A DNA stretch of 64,000 nt from Symsagittifera roscoffensis (GCF_963678635.1 NC_087068.1:34169436-34233435); one strand, 5' to 3'. Positions 42,650-54,542 are shown, counted from the stretch's first letter. The notes: generated by a model from the letters alone, not told the origin. Numbers and translations: made by a program.

Positions 42650-42722
42650 TGGAGATGCGAGGCATTGATCACCGTACCTCTAGAATGCTAAGCGAGCTCT
42701 CTACCATTTGAGCTACATCCCA
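42650..42722 (-). pseudogene. tRNA-Ala(AGC), TCTAG subfamily
   Basis: TCTAG stem plus a GATCACCG T-stem lesion. Confidence 0.58.
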
Positions 42723-43090
42723 ATGATTTATAACTGTCGAGGAAGCTTTTGTTTCAGTCGGCAAACAAGAGGCTAAAATTTTTCTTGAAAGGTATTTCTT
42801 GTATAAGACTTCAATATTCAGTAGTTTTCTGAAAAAGGTTAATTAATTGCTCGATGTCCTTAATTTCGGAGATATGGGGTATTGCAACCCGTACTTCTGG
42901 CTTGTTAAGTGGGCGCTCTTCCATTTGACCTACATCCCATGTTTATCAAATCTCGCGGAATTTTTTTTCGCTTAGTCAGCAACTATGAAGTTTTTTCTTC
43001 TCGTTCGCAGAAAATCTACTTGTTAGGAATTTCAATATGCAATAGATTATCTGGAGATAGTGATTGCCATTTTATGAGTGGCTCTAGTTT

Positions 43091-43163
43091 TGGAGATGCG
43101 GGGCATCAATCCCCGTACCTCTCGCATGCTAAGCGAGCGCGCTACCATTTGAGCTACATCCAC
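43091..43163 (-). tRNA. tRNA-Ala(AGC)-like
   Basis: Anticodon arm intact; C56 to T, G2 to T and a D-stem change. Confidence 0.58.
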
Positions 43164-43528
43164 ATGATTTATACCTGTCGAGGAAGCTTTTGTTTCAGTC
43201 GGCAAACAAGAGGTTATAAATTTTCTGGGAAGGTATTTCTTGTATAAGATTTCAATATTCAGTAGTTTTCTGATGAAAGTTAATTAAAAACTCGATGACC
43301 TTAACTTTGGAGATGCGGGGTATTGCTCCACGTACTTCTGGCTTGATAAGTGGGCGCTCTTCCATTTGACCTACATCCCATTTTATCAAATCTCGCGGAA
43401 TTTTTTTTCGCTTAGTCAGCAACTATGAAGTTTTCTTTTCGTTCGCAGAAAATCTACTTGTTAGGAATTTCAATATGCAATAGATTATCTGGAGATAGAG
43501 ATTACCATTTCATGAGTGTCTCAAGTTT

Positions 43529-43601
43529 TGGAGATGCGGGGCATTGATCCCCGTATCTCTAGAATGCTAAGCGAGCTCTCTACCATTTGAGCTACATCCC
43601 A
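43529..43601 (-). pseudogene. tRNA-Ala(AGC), TCTAG subfamily
   Basis: Same as 42209-42281. Confidence 0.58.
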
Positions 43602-43966
43602 ATGATTTATAACTGTCGAGGAAGCTTTTGTTTCAGTCGGCAAACAAGAGGCTAAAATTTTTCTTGAAAGGTATTTCTTGTATAAGATTTCAATATTCAG
43701 TAGTTTTCTGATGAAAGTTAATTAAAAACTCGATGACCTTAACTTTGGAGATGCGGGGTATTGCTCCACGTACTTCTGGCTTGATAAGTGGGCGCTCTTC
43801 CATTTGACCTACATCCCATTTTATCAAATCTCGCGGAATTTTTTTTCGCTTAGTCAGCAACTATGAAGTTTTCTTTTCGTTCGCAGAAAATCTACTTGTT
43901 AGGAATTTCAATATGCAATAGATTATCTGGAGATAGTGATTACCATTTTATGAGTGACTCAAGTTT

Positions 43967-44039
43967 TGGAGATGCGGGGAATTGATCCCCGTACCTCTCG
44001 CATGCTAAGCGAGCGCTCTACCATTTGAGCTACATCCCC
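43967..44039 (-). tRNA. tRNA-Ala(AGC), all stems paired
   Basis: T loop ATCAATT; otherwise consensus. Confidence 0.75.
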
Positions 44040-44394
44040 ATGATTAATAACTGTCGAGGAAGCTTTTGTTTCAGTCGGCAAACAAGAGGTTATAAATTTT
44101 CTGGGAAGGTGTTTCTTGTATAAGATTTCAATATTCAGTAGTTTTCAGAAGAAAGTTAAATAATTTCTCGATGTCCTCAACTTTGGAGATGCGGGGTTTC
44201 GCTCCCCGTACTTCTGGCTTGCTAAGTGGGCGCTCTTCCATTTGACCTACATCCCATTTTTATCAAATCTCGCGGAATTTTTTTTTCGCTTAGTCAGCAA
44301 CTATGAAGTTTTTCTTTTCGTTCGCAGAAAATCTATCAATATGCAATAGATTATCTGGAGATAGAGATTACCATTTGATGAGTGACTCAAGTTT

Positions 44395-44467
44395 TGGAGA
44401 TGCGGGGCATTGATCCCCGTACCTCTAGAATGCTAAGCGAGCTCTCTACCATTTGACCTACATCCCA
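44395..44467 (-). pseudogene. A/B hybrid, TCTAG subfamily
   Basis: A-type arms with TCTAG stem, joined to a B-type D arm and linker. Confidence 0.58.
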
Positions 44468-44617
44468 TGTTTATCAAATCTCGCGGAATTTTTTTTCGCT
44501 TAGCCAGCAACTATGAACATTTTCTTTTCGTTCGCAGAAAATTTTCTTCTTAGGATTTTCAATATGCAATAGATTATCTGTAGTTAGTGATTACAATTTA
44601 ATGAGTGACTCTAGTTT

Positions 44618-44690
44618 TGGAGATGCGGGGCATCGATCCCCGTACCTCTCGCATGCAAATCGAGCGCTCTACCATTTGAGCTACATCCCC
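44618..44690 (-). tRNA. tRNA-Ala(UGC)-like
   Basis: C31 to A beside the loop; other stems pair. Confidence 0.67.
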
Positions 44691-45041
44691 ATAATTTACA
44701 ACTGTCGAGGAAGCTTTTGTTTCAGTCGGCAAACAAGAGGTTATAAAATTTCTGGGAAGGTATTTCTTGTATAGGATTTCAATATTCAGTAGTTTTCTGA
44801 AGAAAATTAATTAAAAACTCGATGTCCTTAACTTTGGTCCCCGTACTTCTGGCTTGATAAGTGGGCGCTCTTCCATTTGACCTACATCCCATGTTTATCA
44901 AATCTCGCGGAATTTTTTTTCGCTTAGTCAGCAACTATGTAGTTTTTCTTTTCGTTCGCAGAAAATCTACTTGTTAGGAATTTCAATATGCAATAGATTA
45001 TCTGGAGATAGTGATTACCATTTGATGAGTGGCTCTTGTTT

Positions 45042-45114
45042 TGGAGATGCGGGGCATCGATCCCCGTACCTCTCGCATGCAAATCGAGCGCTCTACCATT
45101 TGAGCTACATCCCC
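45042..45114 (-). tRNA. tRNA-Ala(UGC)-like
   Basis: Same C31 to A variant. Confidence 0.67.
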
Positions 45115-45481
45115 ATAATTTACAACTGTCGAGGAAGCTTTTGTTTCAGTCGGCAAACAAGAGGTTAAAATTTTTCTTGGAAAGTATTTCTTGTATAAGA
45201 CTTCAATATTCAGTAGTTTTCTGAAGAAATTTAAATAATTTCTCGATGTCCTCAACTTTGGAGATGCGGGGTTTCGCTCCCCGTACTTCTGGCTTGCTAA
45301 GTGGGCGCTCTACCATTTGACCAACATCCCAGGTTTATCAAATCTCGCGGAATTTTTTTTCGCTTAGTCAGCAACTATGAACTTTTTCTTTTCGTTCGCA
45401 GAAAATCTATTTGTTAGGAATTTCGATATGCAAGAGATTATCTGGAGATAGTGATTACCATTCGATGAGTGCCTCAAGTTT

Positions 45482-45554
45482 TGGAGATGCGGTGCATTGA
45501 TCCCCGAACGTCTCGCATGCTAAGCGAGCGCTCTACCATTTGAGCTACATCCCC
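45482..45554 (-). tRNA. tRNA-Ala(AGC)-like
   Basis: Anticodon arm perfect; T-arm changes (GGTGCATTG, CCGAACG on the + strand). Confidence 0.58.
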
Positions 45555-45909
45555 ATGATTTATTACTGTCGAGGAAGCTTTTGTTTCAGTCGGCAAACAA
45601 GAGGTTATAAATTTTCTGGGAAGGTGTTTCTTGTATAAGATTTCAATATTCAGTAGTTTTCAGAAGAAAGTTAAATAATTTCTCGATGTCCTCAACTTTG
45701 GAGATGCGGGGTTTCGCTCCCCGTACTTCTGGCTTGCTAAGTGGGCGCTCTTCCATTTGACCTACATCCCATTTTTATCAAATCTCGCGGAATTTTTTTT
45801 TCGCTTAGTCAGCAACTATGAAGTTTTTCTTTTCGTTCGCAGAAAATCTATCAATATGCAATAGATTATCTGGAGATAGAGATTACCATTTGATGAGTGA
45901 CTCAAGTTT

Positions 45910-45982
45910 TGGAGATGCGGGGCATTGATCCCCGTACCTCTAGAATGCTAAGCGAGCTCTCTACCATTTGACCTACATCCCA
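45910..45982 (-). pseudogene. A/B hybrid, TCTAG subfamily
   Basis: 1515-bp copy of 44395-44467. Confidence 0.58.
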
Positions 45983-46132
45983 TGTTTATCAAATCTCGCG
46001 GAATTTTTTTTCGCTTAGCCAGCAACTATGAACATTTTCTTTTCGTTCGCAGAAAATTTTCTTCTTAGGATTTTCAATATGCAATAGATTATCTGTAGTT
46101 AGTGATTACAATTTAATGAGTGACTCTAGTTT

Positions 46133-46205
46133 TGGAGATGCGGGGCATCGATCCCCGTACCTCTCGCATGCAAATCGAGCGCTCTACCATTTGAGCTACA
46201 TCCCC
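46133..46205 (-). tRNA. tRNA-Ala(UGC)-like
   Basis: 1515-bp copy of 44618-44690. Confidence 0.67.
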
Positions 46206-46556
46206 ATAATTTACAACTGTCGAGGAAGCTTTTGTTTCAGTCGGCAAACAAGAGGTTATAAAATTTCTGGGAAGGTATTTCTTGTATAGGATTTCAATAT
46301 TCAGTAGTTTTCTGAAGAAAATTAATTAAAAACTCGATGTCCTTAACTTTGGTCCCCGTACTTCTGGCTTGATAAGTGGGCGCTCTTCCATTTGACCTAC
46401 ATCCCATGTTTATCAAATCTCGCGGAATTTTTTTTCGCTTAGTCAGCAACTATGTAGTTTTTCTTTTCGTTCGCAGAAAATCTACTTGTTAGGAATTTCA
46501 ATATGCAATAGATTATCTGGAGATAGTGATTACCATTTGATGAGTGGCTCTTGTTT

Positions 46557-46629
46557 TGGAGATGCGGGGCATCGATCCCCGTACCTCTCGCATGCAAATC
46601 GAGCGCTCTACCATTTGAGCTACATCCCC
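46557..46629 (-). tRNA. tRNA-Ala(UGC)-like
   Basis: 1515-bp copy of 45042-45114. Confidence 0.67.
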
Positions 46630-46996
46630 ATAATTTACAACTGTCGAGGAAGCTTTTGTTTCAGTCGGCAAACAAGAGGTTAAAATTTTTCTTGGAAAGT
46701 ATTTCTTGTATAAGACTTCAATATTCAGTAGTTTTCTGAAGAAATTTAAATAATTTCTCGATGTCCTCAACTTTGGAGATGCGGGGTTTCGCTCCCCGTA
46801 CTTCTGGCTTGCTAAGTGGGCGCTCTACCATTTGACCAACATCCCAGGTTTATCAAATCTCGCGGAATTTTTTTTCGCTTAGTCAGCAACTATGAACTTT
46901 TTCTTTTCGTTCGCAGAAAATCTATTTGTTAGGAATTTCGATATGCAAGAGATTATCTGGAGATAGTGATTACCATTCGATGAGTGCCTCAAGTTT

Positions 46997-47069
46997 TGGA
47001 GATGCGGTGCATTGATCCCCGAACGTCTCGCATGCTAAGCGAGCGCTCTACCATTTGAGCTACATCCCC
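46997..47069 (-). tRNA. tRNA-Ala(AGC)-like
   Basis: 1515-bp copy of 45482-45554. Confidence 0.58.
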
Positions 47070-47437
47070 ATGATTTATTACTGTCGAGGAAGCTTTTGTT
47101 TCAGTCGGCAAACAAGAGGTTAAAATTTTTCTTGGAAAGTATTTTTTGTATAAGACTTCAATATTCAGTAGTTTTCTGAAGAAATTTAATTAATTTCTCG
47201 ATGTCCTTAACTTTGGAGATGCGGGGTTTTGCTCCTCGTACTTCTGGCTTGCTAAGTGGGCGCTCTTCCGTTTGACCTACAATCCCATGTTTATCAAATC
47301 TCGCGGAATTTTTTTTCGCTTAGTCAGCAACTATCAAGTTTTTCTTTTCGTTCGCAGAAAATCTACTTGTTAGGAATTTCAATATGCAATAGATTATCTG
47401 GAGATAGTGATTACCATTTAATGAGTGCCTCAAGTTT

Positions 47438-47510
47438 TGGAGATGCGGTGCATTGATCCCCGAACGTCTCGCATGCTAAGCGAGCGCTCTACCATTTGAG
47501 CTACATCCCC
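47438..47510 (-). tRNA. tRNA-Ala(AGC)-like
   Basis: GGTGCATTG/CCGAACG variant. Confidence 0.58.
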
Positions 47511-47877
47511 ATGATTTATTACTGTCGAGGAAGCTTTTGTTTCAGTCGGCAAACAAGAGGTTAAAATTTTTCTTGGAAAGTATTTCTTGTATAAGACTTC
47601 AATATTCAGTAGTTTTCTGAAGAAATTTAAATAATTTCTCGATGTCCTCAACTTTGGAGATGCGGGGTTTCGCTCCCCGTACTTCTGGCTTGCTAAGTGG
47701 GCGCTCTACCATTTGACCTACATCCCAGGTTTATCAAATCTCGCGGAATTTTTTTTCGCTTAGTCAGCAACTATGAACTTTTTCTTTTCGTTCGCAGAAA
47801 ATCTATTTGTTAGGAATTTCGATATGCAAGAGATTATCTGGAGATAGTGATTACCATTCGATGAGTGGCTCTAGTTT

Positions 47878-47950
47878 TGGAGATGCGGGTCTTCGATCCC
47901 CGTACCTCTCGCATGCAAAGCCAGCGCTCTATCATTTGAGCTACATCCCC
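47878..47950 (-). tRNA. tRNA-Ala(UGC)-like
   Basis: One anticodon-stem mismatch; T-arm changes (GGGTCTTCG on the + strand). Confidence 0.56.
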
Positions 47951-48318
47951 AGGATTTATAACTGTCGAGGAAGCTTTTGTTTCAGTCGGCAAACAAGATG
48001 TTAAAATTTTTCTTGGAAAGTATTTTTTGTATAAGACTTCAATATTCAGTAGTTTTCTGAGGAAATTTATTTAATTTCTCGATGTCCGTAACTTTGGAGA
48101 TGCGGGGTTTTGCTCCTCGTACTTCTGGCTTGCTAAGTGGGCGCTCTTCCGTTTGACCTACAATCCCATGTTTATCAAATCTCGCGGAATTTTTTTTCGC
48201 TTAGTCAGCAACTATCAAGTTTTTCTTTTCGTTCGCAGAAAATCTACTTGTTAGGAATTTCAATATGCAATAGATTATCTGGAGATAGTGATTACCATTT
48301 AATGAGTGCCTCAAGTTT

Positions 48319-48391
48319 TGGAGATGCGGTGCATTGATCCCCGAACGTCTCGCATGCTAAGCGAGCGCTCTACCATTTGAGCTACATCCCC
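48319..48391 (-). tRNA. tRNA-Ala(AGC)-like
   Basis: Same as 47438-47510. Confidence 0.58.
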
Positions 48392-48757
48392 ATGATTTAT
48401 AACTGCCGAGGAAGCTTTTGTTTCAGTCGGCAAACAAGAGGTTAAAATTTTTCTTGGAAAGTATTTCTTGTATAAGACTTCAATATTCAGTAGTTTTCTG
48501 AAGAAATTTAAATAATTTCTCGATGTCCTCAACTTTGGAGATGCGGGGTTTTGCTCCCCGTACTTCTGGATTCCTAAGTGGGCGCTCTACCATTTGAGCT
48601 ACATCCCATGTTTATCAAATCTCGCGGAATTTTTTTTCGCTTAGTCAGCAACTATGAACTTTTTCTTTTCGTTCGCAGAAAATCTATTTATTAGGAATTT
48701 CGATATTCTAGAGATTATCTGAGATAGTGATTACCATTCGATGAGTGGCTCTAGTTT

Positions 48758-48830
48758 TGGAGATGCGGTGCATTGATCCCCGAACGTCTCGCATGCTAAG
48801 CGAGCGCTCTACCATTTGAGCTACATCCCC
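48758..48830 (-). tRNA. tRNA-Ala(AGC)-like
   Basis: GGTGCATTG variant in a different linker context, suggesting conversion. Confidence 0.58.
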
Positions 48831-49198
48831 ATGATTTATAACTGTCGAGGAAGCTTTTGTTTCAGTCGGCAAACAAGATGTTAAAATTTTTCTTGGAAAG
48901 TATTTTTTGTATAAGACTTCAATATTCAGTAGTTTTCTGAAGAAATTTAATTAATTTCTCGATGTCCTTAACTTTGGAGATGCGGGGTTTTGCTCCTCGT
49001 ACTTCTGGCTTGCTAAGTGGGCGCTCTTCCGTTTGACCTACAATCCCATGTTTATCAAATCTCGCGGAATTTTTTTTCGCTTAGTCAGCAACTATCAAGT
49101 TTTTCTTTTCGTTCGCAGAAAATCTACTTGTTAGGAATTTCAATATGCAATAGATTATCTGGAGATAGTGATTACCATTTAATGAGTGCCTCAAGTTT

Positions 49199-49271
49199 TG
49201 GAGATGCGGTGCATTGATCCCCGAACGTCTCGCATGCTAAGCGAGCGCTCTACCATTTGAGCTACATCCCC
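49199..49271 (-). tRNA. tRNA-Ala(AGC)-like
   Basis: Same as 47438-47510. Confidence 0.58.
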
Positions 49272-49639
49272 ATGATTTATAACTGTCGAGGAAGCTTTTG
49301 TTTCAGTCGGCAAACAAGAGGTTAAAATTTTTCTTGGAAAGTATTTCTTGTATAAGACTTCAATATTCAGTAGTTTTCTGAAGAAATTTAATTAATTTCT
49401 CGATGTCCTTAACTTTGGAGATGCGGGGTCTTGCTCCTCGTACTTCTGGCTTGCTAAGTGGGCGCTCTTCCGTTTGACCTACAATCCCATGTTTATCAAA
49501 TCTCGCGGAATTTTTTTTCGCTTAGTCAGCAACTATCAAGTTTTTCTTTTCGTTCGCAGAAAATCTACTTGTTAGGAATTTCAATATGCAATAGATTATC
49601 TGGAGATAGTGATTACCATTTAATGAGTGCCTCAAGTTT

Positions 49640-49712
49640 TGGAGATGCGGTGCATTGATCCCCGAACGTCTCGCATGCTAAGCGAGCGCTCTACCATTTG
49701 AGCTACATCCCC
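49640..49712 (-). tRNA. tRNA-Ala(AGC)-like
   Basis: Same as 47438-47510. Confidence 0.58.
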
Positions 49713-50079
49713 ATGATTTATAACTGTCGAGGAAGCTTTTGTTTCAGTCGGCAAACAAGAGGTTAAAATTTTTCTTGGAAAGTATTTCTTGTATAACACT
49801 TCAATATTCAGTAGTTTTCTGAAGAAATTTAAATAATTTCTCGATGTCCTCAACTTTGGAGATGCGGGGTTTTGCTCCCCGTACTTCTGGCTTGCTAAGT
49901 GGGCGCTCTACCATTTGACCTACATCCCATGTTTATCAAATGTCGCGGAATTTTTTTTCGCTTAGTCAGCAACTATGAACTTTTTCTTTTCGTTCGCAGA
50001 AAATCTATTTGTTAGGAATTTCGATATGCAAGAGATTATCTGGAGATAGTGATTACCATTCGATGAGTGGCTCTAGTTT

Positions 50080-50152
50080 TGGAGATGCGGGTCTTCGATC
50101 CCCGTACCTCTCGCATGCAAAGCCATCGCTCTACCATTTGAGCTACATCCCC
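50080..50152 (-). tRNA. tRNA-Ala(UGC)-like
   Basis: As 47878-47950, with one more anticodon-stem change. Confidence 0.54.
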
Positions 50153-50519
50153 ATAATTTTAAACTGTCGAGGAAGCTTTGGTTTCAGTCGGCAAACAAGA
50201 GATTATAAATTTTCTGGGAAGGTATTTCTTGTAAAAGATTTCAATATTCAGTAGTTTTCTGAAGAAAGTTATTTAAAAACTCGATGTCCTTAACTTTGGA
50301 GATGCGGGGTATTGCTCCCCGTACTTCTGGATTGATAAGTGGGCGCTCTACCATTTGACCTACATCCCATGTTTGTCAAATCTCGTGGATTTTTTTTTCG
50401 CTCAGTCAGCAACTATGAAGTTTTTTTTTTCGTTCGCAGAAAATCTACTTGATAGGAATTTCAATATGCAGTAGATTATGTGGAAATAGTGATTACCATT
50501 TGATGAGTGGCTCTAAATT

Positions 50520-50586
50520 TGAAGATGCGGGGCATTGATCCCCGTACCTCTCGCATGCTAAGCGAGCGCACTAACATTTGAGCTAC
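50520..50586 (-). pseudogene. 5'-truncated tRNA-Ala(AGC)
   Basis: The acceptor 5' strand is missing: sequence jumps from the D arm directly into B linker (ACAAATCTCGCGG). Confidence 0.65.
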
Positions 50587-50606
50587 AAATCTCGCGGAAT
50601 TTTTTT

Positions 50607-50630
50607 TATCAAATCTCGCCGAATTTGATA
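50607..50630. repeat. 8-bp inverted repeat in rearranged linker
   Basis: TATCAAAT and ATTTGATA around CTCGCCGA. Three partial copies of the AATCTCGC linker motif sit side by side here. Confidence 0.65.
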
Positions 50631-50773
50631 AGAATCTCGCGGAGTTTTTTTTCGCATAGTCAGCAACTATGAAGTTTTTCTTTTTGTTCGCAGAAAATCT
50701 ATTTGTTAGGAATTTCAATATGCAATAGATTATCTGGAGATCGTGATTACCATTTGATGAGTGGCTCAAGTGT

Positions 50774-50846
50774 TGGAGATGCGAGGCATTGATCCCCGTA
50801 CCTCTCCCATGCTAAGCGAGCTCTCTACCATTTGAGCTACATCCCA
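50774..50846 (-). pseudogene. tRNA-Ala(AGC) pseudogene
   Basis: Anticodon stem (CTCCC on the + strand), T stem and position 1 changed. Confidence 0.57.
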
Positions 50847-51223
50847 ATGATTTAAAACTGTCGAAGAATCTTTTTTTTCAGTCGGCGAACAAGAGGCGAA
50901 ATTTTTTTTGGAAGGTGTTTCTTGTATAAGACTTCAATATTCAGTAGTTTTCTGAAGAAAGTTAATTAATTGCTCGATGTCCTTAACTTCGGAGATGCGG
51001 GGTATTGCTCCCCGTACTTCTGGCTTGCTAAGTAGGCGCTCTACCATTCGACCTACATCCCATGTTTATCACATCTATCGGAATTTTTTTTTCGCTTAGT
51101 CAGCAACTCTGAAGTTTTTCTTTTCGTTCGCAGAAAATCTACTTGTTAGGAATTTCAATATGCAAAAGATTATATGGAGATAGTGATTACCATTTGCTGA
51201 GTGGCTCTAAATTTGGAGATGCG

Positions 51224-51296
51224 GGGCATTGATCACCGTAACTCTCGCATGCTACGCGAGCGCTCTACTATTTGAGCTACATCTCCATGATTTAAA
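51224..51296 (-). tRNA. tRNA-Ala(AGC)-like
   Basis: Loop GTAGCAT in a perfect stem; GATCACCG lesion and one acceptor change. Confidence 0.57.
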
Positions 51297-51652
51297 ATTG
51301 TCGAGGAAGCTTTTGTTTCAGTCGGCAAACAAGAGGTTAAAATTTTTCTGGGAAGGTATTTCTTGTATATGACTTCAATATTCAGTAGTTTTCTGAAGAA
51401 ATTTAATCAATTGCTCGATGTCCTTACTTTCGGAGATGCTGGGTATTGCTCCCCGTTTTTCTGGCTTGCTAAGTATGCGCTCTACCATTTGACCTACATC
51501 CCATGTTTATCAAAGCTCGCGGGATTTTTTTCGCTTAGTCAGCAACTATGAACTTTTTCTTTTCGTTCGCAAAAAATCCACTTGTTAGGAATTTAAATAT
51601 GCAATAGATTATCTGGAGATAGTGATTACCATATGATGAGTGGCTCAGTTTT

Positions 51653-51725
51653 TGGAGATGCGGGGCATTGATCCCCGTACGTCTCGTATGCTAAGCGAGC
51701 GCTCTACCAATTGAGCTACATCCCC
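51653..51725 (-). tRNA. tRNA-Ala(AGC)-like, A39
   Basis: C31 faces A39 (stem 3' side ACGAG); other stems largely pair. Confidence 0.6.
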
Positions 51726-52004
51726 ATAGTTTACAACTGTCGAGGAAGCTTTTGTTTCAGTCGGCAAAAAAGAGTTTAAAATTTTCCTTGGAAGGTGTTT
51801 CTTGTAAAAGACTTCAATATTCAGTAGTTTTCTGAAGAAAGTTAATTAATTGCTCTATGTCCTAAACTTCCGAGATGCGGGGTATTGCTCCCCGTACTTC
51901 TGGCTTGCTAAGTAGGCGCTCTACCATTCGACCTACATCCCATGTTTATCAAAACTCTCGGAATTTTTTTTTCGCTTAGTCAGCAACTCTGAAGTTTTTC
52001 TTTT

Positions 52005-52030
52005 CGTTCGCAGAAAAGAAAATGCGAACG
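52005..52030. repeat. CGTTCGCA/TGCGAACG inverted repeat, copy 1
   Basis: An inserted GAAAATGCGAACGC follows the normal CGTTCGCAG of the B linker and creates an 8-bp perfect hairpin. Confidence 0.75.
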
Positions 52031-52104
52031 CACTTGTTAGGAATTTCAATATGCAAAAGATTATATGGAGATAGTGATTACCATATGATGAGTGGCTCAG
52101 TTTT

Positions 52105-52177
52105 TGGAGATGCGGGGCATTGATCACCGTAACTCTCGCATGCTTAGCGAGCTCTCTACCATTTGAGCTACATCCCA
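52105..52177 (-). pseudogene. tRNA-Ala(AGC) pseudogene
   Basis: U33 to A, GATCACCG lesion, position 1 T. Confidence 0.56.
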
Positions 52178-52455
52178 ATGATTCAAAACTGTCGAAGAAT
52201 CTTTTGTTTCAGTCGGCGAACAAGAGGCGAAATTTTTTTTGGAAGGTGTTTCTTGTATAAGACTTCAATATTCAGTAGTTTTCTGAAGAAAGTTAATCAA
52301 TTGCTCGATGTCCTTAACTTCGGAGATGCGGGGTATTGCTCCCCGTACTTCTGGCTTGCTAAGTAGGCGCTCTACCATTCGACCTACATCCCATGTTTAT
52401 CACAACTCTCGGAATTTTTTTTTCGCTTAGTCAGCAACTCTGAAGTTTTTCTTTT

Positions 52456-52481
52456 CGTTCGCAGAAAAGAAAATGCGAACG
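52456..52481. repeat. CGTTCGCA/TGCGAACG inverted repeat, copy 2
   Basis: Identical insertion to 52005-52030, one dimer on. Confidence 0.75.
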
Positions 52482-52555
52482 CACTTGTTAGGAATTTCAA
52501 TATGCAAAAGATTATATGGAGATAGTGATTAACATTTGCTGAGTGGCTCTAAATT

Positions 52556-52628
52556 TGGAGATGCGGGGCATTGATCACCGTAACTCTCGCATGCTAAGCG
52601 AGCGCTCTACTATTTGAGCTACATCCCC
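52556..52628 (-). tRNA. tRNA-Ala(AGC)-like
   Basis: GATCACCGTAA lesion in the T arm; anticodon arm perfect. Confidence 0.58.
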
Positions 52629-52995
52629 ATGATTTCAAATTGTCGAGGAAGCTTTTGTTTCAGTCGACAAACAAGAGGTTAAAATTTTTCTGGGAAGGTA
52701 TTTCTTGTATAAGACTTCAGTATTCAGTAGTTTTCTGAAGAAATTTAATTAATTGCTCGATGTCCTTACTTTCGGAGATGCTGGGTATTGCTCCCCGTTT
52801 TTCTCGCTTGCTAAGTGTGCGCTCTACCATTTGACCTACATCCCATGTTTATCAAATCTCGCGGAATTTTTTTTCGCTTAGTCAGCAACTATGAAGCTTT
52901 TCTTTTCGTTCGCAGAAAATCTACTTGTTAGGAATTTCAATATGCAATAGAATATCTGGAGATCGTGATTACCATTTGATGAGTGGCTGAAGTTT

Positions 52996-53068
52996 TGGAG
53001 ATGCGTAGCATTGATCCCCGTACCTCTCGTATGCTAAGCGAGCGCTCTACCAATTGAGCTACATCCCC
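52996..53068 (-). tRNA. tRNA-Ala(AGC)-like, A39
   Basis: C31-A39 mismatch and T-stem change (GCGTAGC on the + strand). Confidence 0.57.
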
Positions 53069-53347
53069 ATAGTTTAAAACTGTCGAGGAAGCTTTTGTTT
53101 CAGTCGGCAAATAAGAGTTTAAAATTTTCCTTGGAAGGTGTTTCTTGTAAAAGACTTCAATATTCAGTAGTTTTCTGAAGAAAGTTAATTAATTGCTCGA
53201 TGTCCTTAACTTCGGAGATGCGGGGTATTGCTCCCCGTACTTCTGGCTTGCTAAGTAGGCGCTCTACCATTCGACCTACATCCCATGTTTATCAAATCTC
53301 TCGGAATTTTTTTTTCGCTTAGTCAGCAACTCTGAAGTTTTTCTTTT

Positions 53348-53373
53348 CGTTCGCAGAAAAGAAAATGCGAACG
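53348..53373. repeat. CGTTCGCA/TGCGAACG inverted repeat, copy 3
   Basis: Same insertion as 52005-52030. Confidence 0.75.
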
Positions 53374-53447
53374 CACTTGTTAGGAATTTCAATATGCAAA
53401 AGATTATATGGAGATAGTGATTACCATTTGCTGAGTGGCTCTAAATT

Positions 53448-53520
53448 TGGAGAATCGGGGCATTGATCATGGTAACTCTCGCATGCTTAGCGAGCGCTCT
53501 ACTATTTGAGCTACATCCCC
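53448..53520 (-). pseudogene. tRNA-Ala(AGC) pseudogene
   Basis: U33 to A, and T arm badly altered (GAATCGG, GATCATGG on the + strand). Confidence 0.56.
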
Positions 53521-53887
53521 ATGATTTCAAATTGTCGAGGAAGCTTTTGTTTCAGTCGACAAACAAGAGGTTAAAATTTTTCTGGGAAGGTATTTCTTGT
53601 ATAAGACTTCAGTATTCAGTAGTTTTCTGAAGAAATTTAATTAATTGCTCGATGTCCTTACTTTCGGAGATGCTGGGTATTGCTCCCCGTTTTTCTGGCT
53701 TGCTAAGTGTGCGCTCTACCATTTGACCTACATCCCATGTTTATCAAATCTCGCGGAATTTTTTTTCGCTTAGTCAGCAACTATGAAGCTTTTCTTTTCG
53801 TTCGCAGAAAATCTACTTGTTAGGAATTTCAATATGCAATAGAATATCTGGAGATCGTGATTACCATTTGATGAATGGCTGAAGTTT

Positions 53888-53960
53888 TGGAGATGCGTAG
53901 CATTGATCACCGTACCTCTCGTCTGCTACGCGAGCGCTCTACCATTTGAGCTACATCCCC
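53888..53960 (-). pseudogene. tRNA-Ala(AGC), GCGTAGC subfamily
   Basis: Loop GTAGCAG, C31-A39 mismatch, two T-stem lesions. Founder-like copy of the variant amplified at 55.4-56.5 kb. Confidence 0.57.
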
Positions 53961-54324
53961 ATGATTACAAACTGTCGAGGAAGCTTTTGTTTCAGTCGGC
54001 AAACAAGAGGTTAAAATTCTTCGTGGTAGGTGTTTCTTGTATAAGACTTCAATAAAGGTAGTTTTCTGAAGAAAGTTAATTAATTGCTCTATGTCCTTAA
54101 CTTCGGAGATGCGGGGTATTGCTCCCCAGTACTTCTGGCTTGCTAAGTAGGCTCTCTACCATTCGACCTATATCCCATGTCTATCAAATCTCGCGGAATT
54201 TTTTTGGCTTAGTCAGCAACTATGAATTTTTTTTTCGTTCGCAGAAAATCTACTTGTAAGGAATTTCAGTATGCAATAGATTATCTGGAGATAATGATTA
54301 CCATTTGATGAGTGACTCTAGATT

Positions 54325-54397
54325 TGGAGATGCGGGGCATTGATCCCCGTACCTCTCGCATGCTAAGCGAGCGCTCTACCAATTGAGCTACATCCCC
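54325..54397 (-). tRNA. tRNA-Ala(AGC), all stems paired
   Basis: Changes only in T loop (ATCAATG) and D loop. Confidence 0.73.
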
Positions 54398-54542
54398 ATG
54401 ATTTAAAACTGTCGAGGAAGCTTTTGTTTCAGTCGGCAAACAAGAGGTTAAAATTTTTCTTGGAAGGTTTTTTTTTGTATAAGACTTCAATATTCAGTAG
54501 TTTTCTGAAGTAAGTTAATTAATTGCTCTATGTCCTAATCTT

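Larger units (their letters stand above)
44052..47121 (-). repeat. 1515-bp near-identical tandem duplication
   Basis: Sequence from 44052 recurs at +1515. Corresponding A copies are 44395/45910, 44618/46133, 45042/46557 and 45482/46997. I saw no differences in the lines compared, so this is the youngest large duplication in the window, or an assembly duplicate. Confidence 0.87.
47256..50080 (-). repeat. 440/881-bp repeated dimers
   Basis: The same dimer variant (TTGACCTACAATCCC, CAACTATCAAG) recurs near 47256, 48137, 49017 and 49458, at spacings of 881, 880 and 441 bp. Confidence 0.82.

Noticed and set aside
44052-47121. Long terminal repeats of a retroelement
   Set aside because: The 1515-bp direct repeats are adjacent and consist of ordinary satellite monomers, with no primer-binding site, polypurine tract or coding interior.
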